This document shows positions 8,306-15,868 of a DNA stretch of 64,000 bases, in pieces. The notes below the pieces were generated by a model. The model was not told the DNA's origin. It ran no database searches and saw only the letters and a list, made by a program, of their open reading frames with translations. Each line of letters begins with the position of its first letter. The stretch's first letter is position 1. The translations under genes and the position numbers were made by a program. This stretch comes from Halovenus carboxidivorans (GTDB taxonomy: Archaea; Halobacteriota; Halobacteria; Halobacteriales; Haloarculaceae), in assembly GCF_009831575.1 (NCBI RefSeq), contig NZ_WUUT01000003.1, positions 308,748 through 372,747 of the forward strand, in the 5' to 3' direction.

Positions 8306-8791
8306 ATGAGCATGAATCCGAGCGATTACGACCTCGACGAGCTCCGGAAGATGGCAGAGGAGCGTGACGGCAATCCAGCCGGTGATAACGGCAGCGGCGA
8401 CGACCTCGGGCTGGGATCGATGCGCGGCGAGAGCAGTAGTTCGAGCAGCCCCGACTCCTTCCGCGCGGGGCTGTACCGCGAACTGCTCCCTCTGGAGGCC
8501 GGCGGCGACGCCGAGAAGCCGTATCTCGAAGCCCTGCCGGAGGACAACAACGGCGAACGCCTCATCTTCGAGTGGCTCGAATTCCTGCTGTTGCACGCCG
8601 GCCACCAGGGCACCCGTGAAGCGCTCTCGTACTACGAATCCGTCGGCTGGATCACCGAGACGTGTGAATCACAGCTCAAAGACTACATGCTCGGTCTCGA
8701 CGAGCAGGCTGCGAGCGACCCGACGGATCTCGACGTCGACGACCACCTGCTCAGCCTCGTCTACATCGCCAAACTCGCCTCGATGAACTGA
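8306..8791 (+). CDS. Stand-alone archaellar FlaD/E (ArlD/E)-domain protein
   Basis: A 161-residue protein whose C-terminal ~100 residues match the FlaD/E domain of archaellum accessory proteins: YLEALPEDN, the helical ERLIFEWLEFLLLHAG, and a block around ALSYYESVGWITE. FlaC/D/E proteins form the cytosolic ring linking the archaellum motor to chemotaxis through CheF. The N-terminal ~50 residues are polar and low complexity. It lies outside any archaellum operon, next to parA-cheW, so it may be a paralogue serving as an adaptor for those proteins. An ATG two codons downstream is an alternative start. Confidence 0.8.
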   Translation: MSMNPSDYDLDELRKMAEERDGNPAGDNGSGDDLGLGSMRGESSSSSSPDSFRAGLYRELLPLEAGGDAEKPYLEALPEDNNGERLIFEWLEFLLLHAGHQGTREALSYYESVGWITETCESQLKDYMLGLDEQAASDPTDLDVDDHLLSLVYIAKLASMN

Positions 8792-8810
8792 GTCGTAATC
8801 GCTCGGGTGC

Positions 8811-9614
8811 TCAGTCGAGACTATCGGATTCGATTCCTTCTCGTTCGAGAATCTCTTCGACGTACTCCGCTTGCAGAGACTGATCGTCCGGCAGAGTCAT
8901 CTCCTCGCGTCTGCGGTCGAACGCAATCTCCCCCTGATGCATCACGGTCACCCGGTCGAGCGATCCCTCGAACTCCGTCACGCGGTGTGTCGAGACGAAC
9001 ACCGTGTTGCCCTGCTCGACGTACCACTCCAGGAACTCGAGCAGCCGAGCCGTCGATACGTCGTCCAGCGCGCCGAGCGGTTCGTCGAGGAGCATGATGT
9101 CCGGTTTTTTGATGAACGCGAGTGCGAGATCCAGTTTCCGTCCGAATCCGCCGGAGAGATCCCCAGCCGTCCGGTCTAACGCGCGGTTCAGCCGCAGTTC
9201 CTCGACGACAGTTCGGTTCCACTCCCAGTCGGTCGCCCCGACGATCCCCGCGAACACGGAGATGTTCTGCCGGACGGTCAGGCTCGGGTAGAAGTTCGGC
9301 GTCTGGAATCCGCAACCGACGACGATATCGGGCACCCGGATCTCGCCCGCCGTCGGCTGTGTCAGCCCCAAAACGAGTCGCATGAGCGTCGACTTCCCCG
9401 AGCCGTTCGGCCCGAGCAGGCAGTGATACTGGCCGCCGCCGATCCGCAGGGAGAGATCATCGACCGCCAGTACCGAGCCGTACTCTCGCGTGACGCCGTC
9501 GAGTTCGATGTACTGTTCGGTCCCGTCATCCACGGGCTGTCCGGTCGGTGACGCCCCCGCACCGTCCCCGCGGGATCCCTCGGGGTCCGGACCGTCTGTC
9601 GAGTCGTCGTCCAT
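8811..9614 (-). CDS. ABC transporter ATP-binding protein (ABC-2 type exporter)
   Basis: A 267-residue ATPase subunit: Walker A GPNGSGKST, signature LSGGFGRK, Walker B PDIMLLDEP and a switch histidine in STHRVTEF. The first ~35 residues are a hydrophilic acidic extension. Its start codon shares one base with the stop of the permease gene upstream (TAATG at 9612-9616), so the two form a two-gene exporter unit. The substrate is unknown; in this class it is often a drug, lipid or sodium ion. Confidence 0.88.
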   Translation of the reverse strand: MDDDSTDGPDPEGSRGDGAGASPTGQPVDDGTEQYIELDGVTREYGSVLAVDDLSLRIGGGQYHCLLGPNGSGKSTLMRLVLGLTQPTAGEIRVPDIVVGCGFQTPNFYPSLTVRQNISVFAGIVGATDWEWNRTVVEELRLNRALDRTAGDLSGGFGRKLDLALAFIKKPDIMLLDEPLGALDDVSTARLLEFLEWYVEQGNTVFVSTHRVTEFEGSLDRVTVMHQGEIAFDRRREEMTLPDDQSLQAEYVEEILEREGIESDSLD

Positions 9615-10681
9615 TAGCTCGTCCTCCGATAGTAGATAATCGATCCTTCGAGTGCGACCACGGCGGCTATCAGACAGCCGATCAGCATCGCCAGCCAGTC
9701 AGCGAAGGTCCCGAGGCTGGCTCCCTTGAGCATCGTGCTCCGGGCGATGATGCCGGCGTAGTAGGTCGGTAACAGCTGTGCGACGGTCGTCCGCAGCGAC
9801 GAGAAAAAGCCAAGCGGGAACGCGAGCGCCGACAGCGCGACCACGCCGAGCATCGCGGTGACGTTGACGAACAGTCCCACTCCCGAGAACCGCGAGAGGA
9901 TCATCACCGTCGAACTGACCGTCGAAACGAGCAAAAAGACGAGCAGCAGTGTCAGTATCGCTCCCGGGGCGAGCGCCGCAACGTCGTAGCCGTAGTACAG
10001 CGCCGCTGCCTGAAAGACGACGATTGGGACGACAGTTAGCCCCGTAAAGAAGAGCAGTTTCGCGGCGACGACCGACTCCAGGGAGGCCTCGACCCGCAGT
10101 CGATCCAGCACCGCGGCCTCGGTTTTCAGGTTGTACGGGACGTAGGTGAACGCGAAGAAGATCACGAGCGTCATCAGGAAGGTCGGGAACAGATACTCCG
10201 GCAGCGTCTTCTCCGCGCCGACGACCTCCCGCTCGGCGGTCACCTCCGCGTCGAAGATGCGGTCCATCTCCGTTTCGAGCACGTCCCCGATGATCTCCGA
10301 GGGGGAGAGAAACGGGACGATTGCGCCGTCGACGACGAGTCGAAACTGGGCGTCGGCGCTCGGATCGTTCAGATCCGGCGGCACCTCGATGACGGCGTAC
10401 ACCGACTCCCGTTCGAGCATCGCCCGGCCCTGCTGGACGCTGTCGACTCGTTTCGGGTCCGTGAACGTCGCAATCGTCCCCTCGACGATGTCGAGGTTCG
10501 TCTCGTTGACCTCCTCGTCGGCGGGTGCAACGGCGACGGGAACGTCCCGTGGTAACACGTCCTGAAAGACGACGCTCGTGCCCGCGAAAAAGCCCGGCAA
10601 CAACAACAGCAGAAAGACGAGCACCAGGAGGTTCCGCAGACTCCAGTGAAACTCCTTTTCCAGCAGTGATTGCAACGACAT
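9614..10681 (-). CDS. ABC-2 type transporter permease
   Basis: A 355-residue membrane protein. One N-terminal membrane segment (LLVLVFLLLLLPGFFAG) is followed by a ~130-residue soluble loop and then about five membrane segments to the C-terminus. This is the layout of ABC-2 permeases of the NatB/YhgE-like type. It is first in the operon with the ATPase at 8811-9614. A nested palindrome around a TATA-like element lies ~55-85 nt upstream. Confidence 0.82.
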   Translation of the reverse strand: MSLQSLLEKEFHWSLRNLLVLVFLLLLLPGFFAGTSVVFQDVLPRDVPVAVAPADEEVNETNLDIVEGTIATFTDPKRVDSVQQGRAMLERESVYAVIEVPPDLNDPSADAQFRLVVDGAIVPFLSPSEIIGDVLETEMDRIFDAEVTAEREVVGAEKTLPEYLFPTFLMTLVIFFAFTYVPYNLKTEAAVLDRLRVEASLESVVAAKLLFFTGLTVVPIVVFQAAALYYGYDVAALAPGAILTLLLVFLLVSTVSSTVMILSRFSGVGLFVNVTAMLGVVALSALAFPLGFFSSLRTTVAQLLPTYYAGIIARSTMLKGASLGTFADWLAMLIGCLIAAVVALEGSIIYYRRTS

Positions 10682-10735
10682 TCAGCATCCACTCCACCGG
10701 GTAGCCGTCGGCCGACTTCCTGGCGACGACTCGAC

Positions 10736-10767
10736 CATTGTGGGATATAGCTCCCACCAGCACAATG
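10736..10767 (-). promoter_or_regulatory. Nested palindrome enclosing a TATA element, ABC exporter promoter
   Basis: Outer arms CATTGTG (10736-10742) and CACAATG (10761-10767) enclose inner arms GTGGGA (10740-10745) and TCCCAC (10752-10757). The minus strand reads GCTATATCC between the inner arms, a plausible TATA box for the permease gene. A regulator binding here would mask the TATA box; no regulator is assigned. Confidence 0.45.
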
Positions 10768-10840
10768 AAACTTGCCATGGGGCGTATGCGCCTCGGCCAC
10801 AGAGAGAAACGCTTTTGCGTGAATCGACAAAGCATCAGGT

Positions 10841-11143
10841 ATGGATTGGCCTCACGACCCCGATGGCGAGGAAGGGAGCGAAGGACGACGTAAGTACGGC
10901 CACGCCGTCCTCGCGAAGAAAGTCGACGAAGACGAAGACTTCCCCTTCACCGCGGGGGAGTACGTCGAACAGTACGGCGACCACCCCGTCCGCGTGGATT
11001 ACGAGCGCGTCGTCAGTGTCGAAGAGATTTTCGAGAACATCGACGACGACGAGGAGTTCGAGGATTTCCCCGAGTTCCACCGCGCCGTCGGCGAGGCGAT
11101 GCGCGAGGCCGACTACTGGCCGTACCGTCTCGAACACGCCTGA
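10841..11143 (+). CDS. Small conserved haloarchaeal protein (probably DUF5785)
   Basis: A 100-residue, very acidic soluble protein beginning MDWPHDPDGEEGSEGRRKYG, an N-terminus I associate with the haloarchaeal family DUF5785, though the family number is from memory. No catalytic motif, signal or membrane segment is seen. It is divergent from the ABC exporter and followed by an HTH-type gene. A short repeat ACGC-TTTT-GCGT lies ~25-30 nt before the ATG. Function unknown. Confidence 0.75.
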   Translation: MDWPHDPDGEEGSEGRRKYGHAVLAKKVDEDEDFPFTAGEYVEQYGDHPVRVDYERVVSVEEIFENIDDDEEFEDFPEFHRAVGEAMREADYWPYRLEHA

Positions 11144-11224
11144 CTCCCTGTTCTCTCCGGGCCGACCTACTCGCTGGTGTGTGACCGCGTAACATACTTG
11201 TGGACGAAACGTGTAGCCCGATTG

Positions 11225-11563
11225 ATGAGCAGCCCCGACCAACGCCCCCGGACGGAGGTTCCGGACGGCATCAAGACCGACCTGCTCGCGTCTGAACGGC
11301 GGTGTCACATCCTGCGCGTGCTGGCCGCCAGCGGCGGTGAAGCGTCGGTGACCGACATCGCAGTCCGGACACGCGCTCGGGAGACGAGCCAGTCAGCCGA
11401 CCAAATTCCCCCCGACGCCGTCGACTCGGTCCGCTACGAAATATACGAGCGTCACCTCCCGAAACTCACGGTGACGGGCATCGTCGAGTACGATTCCACG
11501 CTGGATACGGTTCGGCTGACCGACTCCGATGCGTGCCGCGAGACGACGCACATGCTGGAGTAA
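11225..11563 (+). CDS. Predicted winged-HTH regulator (DUF7344-like)
   Basis: A 112-residue protein with the pattern of short haloarchaeal HTH proteins: LASERRCHILRVLA, then VTDIAVRTRARE, a Tyr/His-rich helix (YEIYERHLPKL) and a wing-like VTGIVEYDSTLDTVRLT. These proteins are thought to be DNA-binding regulators; no ligand is known. The ATG at 11225 is chosen because the upstream in-frame ATG (11177) gives a basic non-conserved leader. An AT-rich stem-loop follows at 11645-11675. Confidence 0.7.
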   Translation: MSSPDQRPRTEVPDGIKTDLLASERRCHILRVLAASGGEASVTDIAVRTRARETSQSADQIPPDAVDSVRYEIYERHLPKLTVTGIVEYDSTLDTVRLTDSDACRETTHMLE

Positions 11564-11644
11564 CGGCCTCCGTGTCCCGGGACGATACCAGTGTCAGCGC
11601 AGACGTACCCGAACCGCTTCAATTCAACCTGTACGGGCACTACC

Positions 11645-11675
11645 GGCAAAAATCTACTGGAGATAGCTTTTTGCC
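11645..11675. terminator. Inverted repeat with T-run, possible terminator
   Basis: GGCAAAAA (11645-11652) pairs with TTTTTGCC (11668-11675), and an inner ATCT/AGAT pair tightens the stem. It sits 80 nt after the HTH gene's stop and before the CBS gene. It could be a terminator for the former or an operator for the latter; the sequence does not decide. Confidence 0.35.
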
Positions 11676-11678
11676 TGG

Positions 11679-11697
11679 GTGTGGTAAATATCCACAC
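11679..11697 (+). promoter_or_regulatory. Palindrome abutting the CBS-gene start codon
   Basis: GTGTGG-TAAATAT-CCACAC, perfect 6-bp arms, ends directly at the ATG at 11698. It covers the likely transcription start of a leaderless message, so an operator is plausible. Confidence 0.4.
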
Positions 11698-12276
11698 ATG
11701 GACTCGGAGCTAACAGTGCGAGAGATCATGGACAGGGAGTACGTCGGCGTCACGGAGTCGGACTCGCTGGTCGAGACGGTCGAACTCCTCCTGGAGGAGG
11801 ACAAGGAGACGGCGGTGGTCCTGCACGGCAGTGAACACGTCGGGGTCGTCACCGAGCGGGACATCCTGTCGGCGCTGGTCGACGGCCCGGACCCGACAGA
11901 GGCAACCGTCGGGGAGGTGATGTCGGATCACGTCCCGACCGTCAAACCGGAGGCGACGGTGTCGGCGGCGGCCGATCGACTCTCGACGCAGCCCGCCCGT
12001 CGGCTCTTGGTCACCAACGGCGCGGAGCCGGAGGGCGTGGTCACCGAGGAGGACCTGCTCGCGGGCCGGAGCTACCGGATCGACTCGGAGACGACGACGG
12101 CGGCGACCGGCGAAGTCATCGCCGAGGAGACAATCGGCGGCGCGAGTACCGAGACGACCCCGCCAGCCGAGGATCGGTTCGAGGATCAGGGGATCTGTGA
12201 GGTCTGCGGGACGCTGACCCGAGACCTCGCCTCGTTCAACGGGCAGTTGCTCTGTACCGACTGTCGCGAAATGTGA
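11698..12276 (+). CDS. CBS-domain pair with C-terminal zinc ribbon
   Basis: A 192-residue cytosolic protein. Two tandem CBS motifs (IMDREYVGVTESDSLVETVE with GVVTERDIL; VMSDHVPTVKPEATV with GVVTEEDLL) form a Bateman module that usually binds adenosyl nucleotides. A ~35-residue linker leads to a C-terminal zinc finger (CEVCG and CTDC). The ATG at 11698 is selected because a palindrome ends exactly there and the upstream extension lacks conserved character. Its TGA shares a base with the next gene's ATG (12276), so the pair is probably co-transcribed. Confidence 0.85.
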   Translation: MDSELTVREIMDREYVGVTESDSLVETVELLLEEDKETAVVLHGSEHVGVVTERDILSALVDGPDPTEATVGEVMSDHVPTVKPEATVSAAADRLSTQPARRLLVTNGAEPEGVVTEEDLLAGRSYRIDSETTTAATGEVIAEETIGGASTETTPPAEDRFEDQGICEVCGTLTRDLASFNGQLLCTDCREM

Positions 12277-12737
12277 TGGTCGATATCCGCGACGCCGACA
12301 CCGACGACGCCGACGCAGTTGTCGAGATGTGGCTCGCGCTGGCGGAGGGCCAGCGCCAGTACGGCTCTCACATCCCCGCCGAACCCAACCGCACGCAGAT
12401 CCGCGAATCCGTCCTCCGACACATCACCGCCGAACACCTTCTCATCGCCCAGGGTGACCGCTGTCGTGGATTCGTCATGTTCACCGTCGAACAGGGTTCC
12501 TTCGAGCAGGATGTCGACCGGGGGATCATCGAGAACCTCTACGTCCGCCCGGAGTGTCGCGGCGAGGGAACCGGCTCCGAGTTGCTCGCCGCCGCGGAGC
12601 GACGGCTCGAAGACCGCGGTGTCGATACGGTCGCGCTCAACGTGATGGCGGACAACGACGCCGCCCGGAAGTTCTACCGGCGACACGGCTACGCCCCACA
12701 CAGACTCGAAGTCGAGAAGTCAGTCGAGCAGTCCTGA
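12276..12737 (+). CDS. GNAT-family N-acetyltransferase
   Basis: A 153-residue acetyl-CoA-dependent acyltransferase of the RimI-like GNAT fold. The pyrophosphate-binding loop RGEGTGSELL follows the strand ENLYVRPEC, and the C-terminal ALNVMADNDAARKFYRRHGY is the usual motif B. The acceptor (protein N-terminus, drug or metabolite) cannot be told. The ATG shares one base with the CBS gene's stop codon; a GTG one codon upstream is an alternative start. Confidence 0.85.
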   Translation: MVDIRDADTDDADAVVEMWLALAEGQRQYGSHIPAEPNRTQIRESVLRHITAEHLLIAQGDRCRGFVMFTVEQGSFEQDVDRGIIENLYVRPECRGEGTGSELLAAAERRLEDRGVDTVALNVMADNDAARKFYRRHGYAPHRLEVEKSVEQS

Positions 12738-12792
12738 TCGGGCCGCTGGAAAACGATACACACTCAAAGGATGACCCACAAAATGGGGATGC

Positions 12793-12866
12793 GCCAGGGG
12801 AGCTTGGGCGGTTCAAGCACCCGACTTGTAATCGGGAGTTCGGGGGTTCAAATCCCTCCCCTGGCT
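12793..12866 (+). tRNA. tRNA-Thr (anticodon TGT)
   Basis: A complete 74-nt cloverleaf. Acceptor arms are GCCAGGG (12793-12799) and CCCTGGC (12859-12865), the D stem GCTT/AAGC, the anticodon stem CCCGA/TCGGG around loop CTTGTAA with TGT at 12827-12829 (reads ACA), and the T arm GGGGG-TTCAAAT-CCCTC. There is no intron and no encoded CCA. Confidence 0.95.
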
Positions 12867-12872
12867 TTTTTA
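12866..12872 (+). terminator. Oligo-T terminator of tRNA-Thr
   Basis: Seven consecutive T residues start at the discriminator base, a common archaeal termination signal. Confidence 0.6.
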
Positions 12873-12971
12873 CTGCGGCGAGGACGACCAGCCACCGGCT
12901 CGTGAGTATCCGAGTGTATCTATCCGTAGCTGGTAAATACGGCTATTGTTTCCTGTTAACGTCTCTCATAT

Positions 12972-13607
12972 ATGCCGGGTGCCGCCGCCGGGGTGTTCGT
13001 CATCGCTTTCGGACTCCTCGTCGCCCCGAGTGGGCTGTACTTCGTGCGGATCTGTTACGCCGTCGCCGGTCTCCTCGGCTTCTATATCGGCGTCCGGGCC
13101 GCAGCGACCGCTCCGCCGATCGACGCGGTACGGGAGATCCCGTTCGGCACGGAACTCGTCTACGGGCTGTCGACTGGGCTGTTCAGTGTCGCGCTGCTGG
13201 TCGTCCTGTTCGCCATCGCTGGCGTACTGCTCCCCATCTCGTACGGCCTGCACCTCGGCGCTCGACTGTTCTCCAACCCGCTGCTGGTGTACCTGGTCAC
13301 CGTGGTCGTCGGCCTGGTCGGGTTCACGCTGTTTTTCCTCGGCATCTGGGTCGTAAGCGCCGCCGTCGGCGGCGTGTTGGTCGCCGTCGGCGTCCAGTTC
13401 GTCTTCCCGGTCGCGGGTGAGACGGCCGCGCCGTACGGGGCGGTTGCGGAGTGGTTGCGCTCGGTCGGGGTTCCGGCGATCGTCCCCGAGATTGTCGTCG
13501 GGATCGGCGCTATCGGTCGGTCTGGAATCCTCTTCGGCATCGCCGGGAGCGTCGCTGTCGCTGGTATCGCGGGCCACCTGTTCGTTCTCCAGCAGGTCGT
13601 CGAGTGA
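12972..13607 (+). CDS. Polytopic membrane protein, unknown function
   Basis: A 211-residue protein with about six hydrophobic segments, including VFVIAFGLLVAPSGLYFV at the N-terminus and a cluster between residues 70 and 140. No transporter signature or catalytic motif is recognised. It lies between tRNA-Thr and a convergent metallo-hydrolase gene (10-nt gap). The start ATG follows an AT-rich stretch (TCTCATAT), in keeping with a leaderless or short-leader message. Confidence 0.65.
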   Translation: MPGAAAGVFVIAFGLLVAPSGLYFVRICYAVAGLLGFYIGVRAAATAPPIDAVREIPFGTELVYGLSTGLFSVALLVVLFAIAGVLLPISYGLHLGARLFSNPLLVYLVTVVVGLVGFTLFFLGIWVVSAAVGGVLVAVGVQFVFPVAGETAAPYGAVAEWLRSVGVPAIVPEIVVGIGAIGRSGILFGIAGSVAVAGIAGHLFVLQQVVE

Positions 13608-13617
13608 ACGGGTCCGC

Positions 13618-14385
13618 TCAGTCGTCGATAGCCGAGATGTCGAGAGAGAGTCCGTCCCGGGCGAACCGTACTTCTCCGTCGTAGACCGCTTTGATCGAGT
13701 CGAGCATCTCCTCGTGTCGACCCTCCGTATGCGGGTAGAGGTGGGTCAGATAGACGCGGCCGATCTCGGCGTCGGCGTCCGCGAGTGCTCGGCCGAGCGT
13801 CGTCGGCGTCGGGTGATTCGAAACGTCCACCTCGTCGGGAAACGAACAGTCGTGGATCAGCACCGCCGCGCCGTCTCCGAACTCGATCAACTCCTCGAAG
13901 GCTTCGCTGTCGCCGCTGAAGACGACCGGGGGACCGTCCCCCCGCTCGAAGCGGTAGGCCAGACACTCCATCGAGTGCCGCGTCTCCATCGCCGTGATCT
14001 CGAAGCCGGCGATCTCGTACGGCCCGCCACCGGGGGTGAGTTCTTCGATCCGTAGGTCGAGTCGATCCTGCATGTACTCGTGGGTGTCGAGCGTCCCCTC
14101 GATCAACTCCTCGGTCCCTCCGGGGCCGTAGATCGTCAGCGACTCCTCGCCAGCGAGCCAGCGTGCCTTCATCAACACCGGGATGTCCGAGACGTGATCG
14201 AGGTGGTGGTGGGTCAAAAGCAGCGTGTCCGCGCCTTCGTATCCGACCTCCGTCCTCGCGAGTCCGTGGAGGACGCCGCTCCCACAGTCGACGAGCAGCG
14301 GCTGCTCGCCCTCGAACAGCAGTCCCGTCTGGAACCGCTCGCCCGTCGGCATCGCGCTTCCGGTCCCGAGAAAACGTACCTGCAT
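13618..14385 (-). CDS. MBL-fold hydrolase, ribonuclease Z-like
   Basis: A 255-residue metallo-beta-lactamase-fold protein. The N-terminus FLGTGSAMPTG and the zinc motif THHHLDHVSD (~residues 58-67) are typical of the RNase Z/ElaC and phosphodiesterase branch. Further metal ligands are suggested by the GDSEAFEEL and DCSFPDEV regions and by LTHLYPH. It may process tRNA 3' ends or hydrolyse another phosphodiester; it is shorter than canonical RNase Z, so the exact role is open. Confidence 0.82.
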   Translation of the reverse strand: MQVRFLGTGSAMPTGERFQTGLLFEGEQPLLVDCGSGVLHGLARTEVGYEGADTLLLTHHHLDHVSDIPVLMKARWLAGEESLTIYGPGGTEELIEGTLDTHEYMQDRLDLRIEELTPGGGPYEIAGFEITAMETRHSMECLAYRFERGDGPPVVFSGDSEAFEELIEFGDGAAVLIHDCSFPDEVDVSNHPTPTTLGRALADADAEIGRVYLTHLYPHTEGRHEEMLDSIKAVYDGEVRFARDGLSLDISAIDD

Positions 14386-14468
14386 ACCCCTCGGTTCGAG
14401 GGGATCGGTGAAAACAGTCGGTGGTCTTGGTCACGACAACCGAATCCCAGACCCTCGTCAGCGTCCGG

Positions 14469-15380
14469 TCAGTCTTCGTCCTCGAACATCCCGGTGGTCA
14501 TGTACCGTTCGCCGGAGTCCCAGTAGACCGTCAACACGAGCGGATCTTCGGTCTGTCCGCGGAGTCGTCGAGCGACGCGTTTGGCCGCGACGTTCGAGGC
14601 CCCAGAGGACTGGCCGACGAAGATGCCCTCCGAGCGGGCGAGACGGCGACACTCCCGCTCGGCGGTCTCGATATCGACGGTCTCGACGCCGTCGAGTAGA
14701 TCCTGATCGAGGTTGTCGCTGACGAACCCGGGACCCATCCCCTGGAAGTCGTCGTCGCCGGGTTCCTCGCCGGAGAGGACGGCGTTTTCCTCGGGTTCGA
14801 CCGCGACGACCTCCATCTCGGGGAACTCCTCGCGGAGGCGGCGGCCGATGCCCGAGATTGTCCCGCCGGTTCCGACCCCGGCAACCAGCGCATCGGGCTC
14901 GCGGCCGTCGAGTTGGTCGAGAATCTCCGGGCCGGTCGTCCGGTAGTGTGCCTCGGGGTTCGCGCCGTTCTCGAACTGGTACATCTGGACGTGGCCGTCC
15001 CGGTCGGTCAGTTCGTCGGCGCGGTCGCGGGCGTCGCTGATCGATCCCTCGACGAGTTCGAGGTCCGCGCCGTATGCGCGCATGATCTGGCGGCGCTCCT
15101 CGGACTGCGAGGCCGGCATCACCAGCACGACGTCATAGCCCTTCGCCGCGCCGACCATCGCCAGTCCGATGCCGGTGTTGCCGCTCGTTGGTTCGACGAT
15201 GGTGTCGCCGGGTTCGAGATCGCCCGCCCGCTCCGCCGCCTCGACCATCGACAGCGCCGGCCGGTCCTTCGCCGACCCGCCGGGATTGAACGACTCGATT
15301 TTCGCCGCGACCGTGGTCCCATCGGGGCTGTCGACCTCGACTAACGGGCTCCCGATGGTCGCCAGAATGCTTTCGTCCAT
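14469..15380 (-). CDS. Cysteine synthase (O-acetylserine sulfhydrylase family)
   Basis: PLP-dependent beta-replacement enzyme of the CysK/CysM group; 303 residues. The PLP-binding lysine lies in GGSAKDRPAL, preceded by KIESFNP; TSGNTGIGLAM is the substrate-binding loop, and GVGTGGTISGIGR binds the cofactor phosphate. It would make cysteine from O-acetyl- or O-phosphoserine and sulfide. The ATG at 15380 (MDESILATIG) is chosen because the 27 upstream in-frame residues are basic and unlike the family. cystathionine beta-synthase is a less likely alternative because no CBS domain follows. Confidence 0.87.
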   Translation of the reverse strand: MDESILATIGSPLVEVDSPDGTTVAAKIESFNPGGSAKDRPALSMVEAAERAGDLEPGDTIVEPTSGNTGIGLAMVGAAKGYDVVLVMPASQSEERRQIMRAYGADLELVEGSISDARDRADELTDRDGHVQMYQFENGANPEAHYRTTGPEILDQLDGREPDALVAGVGTGGTISGIGRRLREEFPEMEVVAVEPEENAVLSGEEPGDDDFQGMGPGFVSDNLDQDLLDGVETVDIETAERECRRLARSEGIFVGQSSGASNVAAKRVARRLRGQTEDPLVLTVYWDSGERYMTTGMFEDED

Positions 15381-15493
15381 GCTCGGCCCTACACGCTCGG
15401 CCCTTGTAACTCCCGCCGGCACCGGCAGGCGGTGCCCGGATCTCGGCTCCCTGGGGCGCATACTATAAGTTACCGGCTATCAAACGGCTACTA

Positions 15494-15868
15494 ATGCCTC
15501 TGGAGACCCTAGAACCCAATCCAGCGTGGGTCGCCGACGCCTACGCCGATACGATCGACGAACTCGAAGCGCACAACGAGGAGATCACCTACAAGATCTG
15601 GTGCGGCGACTGGTGTAAAGACTGCCGGGCAACGTTGCCGGATTTCGGCGCCGCGCTCGAGGAGGCAAACGTGCCGAGCAGCCGGGTCATCGAGCACCCC
15701 CTCGACGAGGACAAGCAGGGCGAGGGCGTCGAGGAGTACGGAATCGAACGTATTCCCACGGTCGTCGCCGAGCGCGACGGCGAGGAGATTGCCCGCTTCG
15801 TCGAGGACGAAGGCCTCCCTATTGCGGTCTATTTCGCTGAACGGTTCCGCGAACAGCTGTCGGACTGA
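15494..15868 (+). CDS. Thioredoxin-like protein
   Basis: A 124-residue thioredoxin-fold protein with cysteines in the context KIWCGDWCKDC (CxxxC plus a further Cys) and the cis-proline region GIERIPTVV. The spacing is not the classical CGPC, so redox partner and direction are uncertain. No signal peptide: cytosolic. It ends directly against the convergent gene at 15869, which also contains a thioredoxin-like domain. Confidence 0.8.
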   Translation: MPLETLEPNPAWVADAYADTIDELEAHNEEITYKIWCGDWCKDCRATLPDFGAALEEANVPSSRVIEHPLDEDKQGEGVEEYGIERIPTVVAERDGEEIARFVEDEGLPIAVYFAERFREQLSD

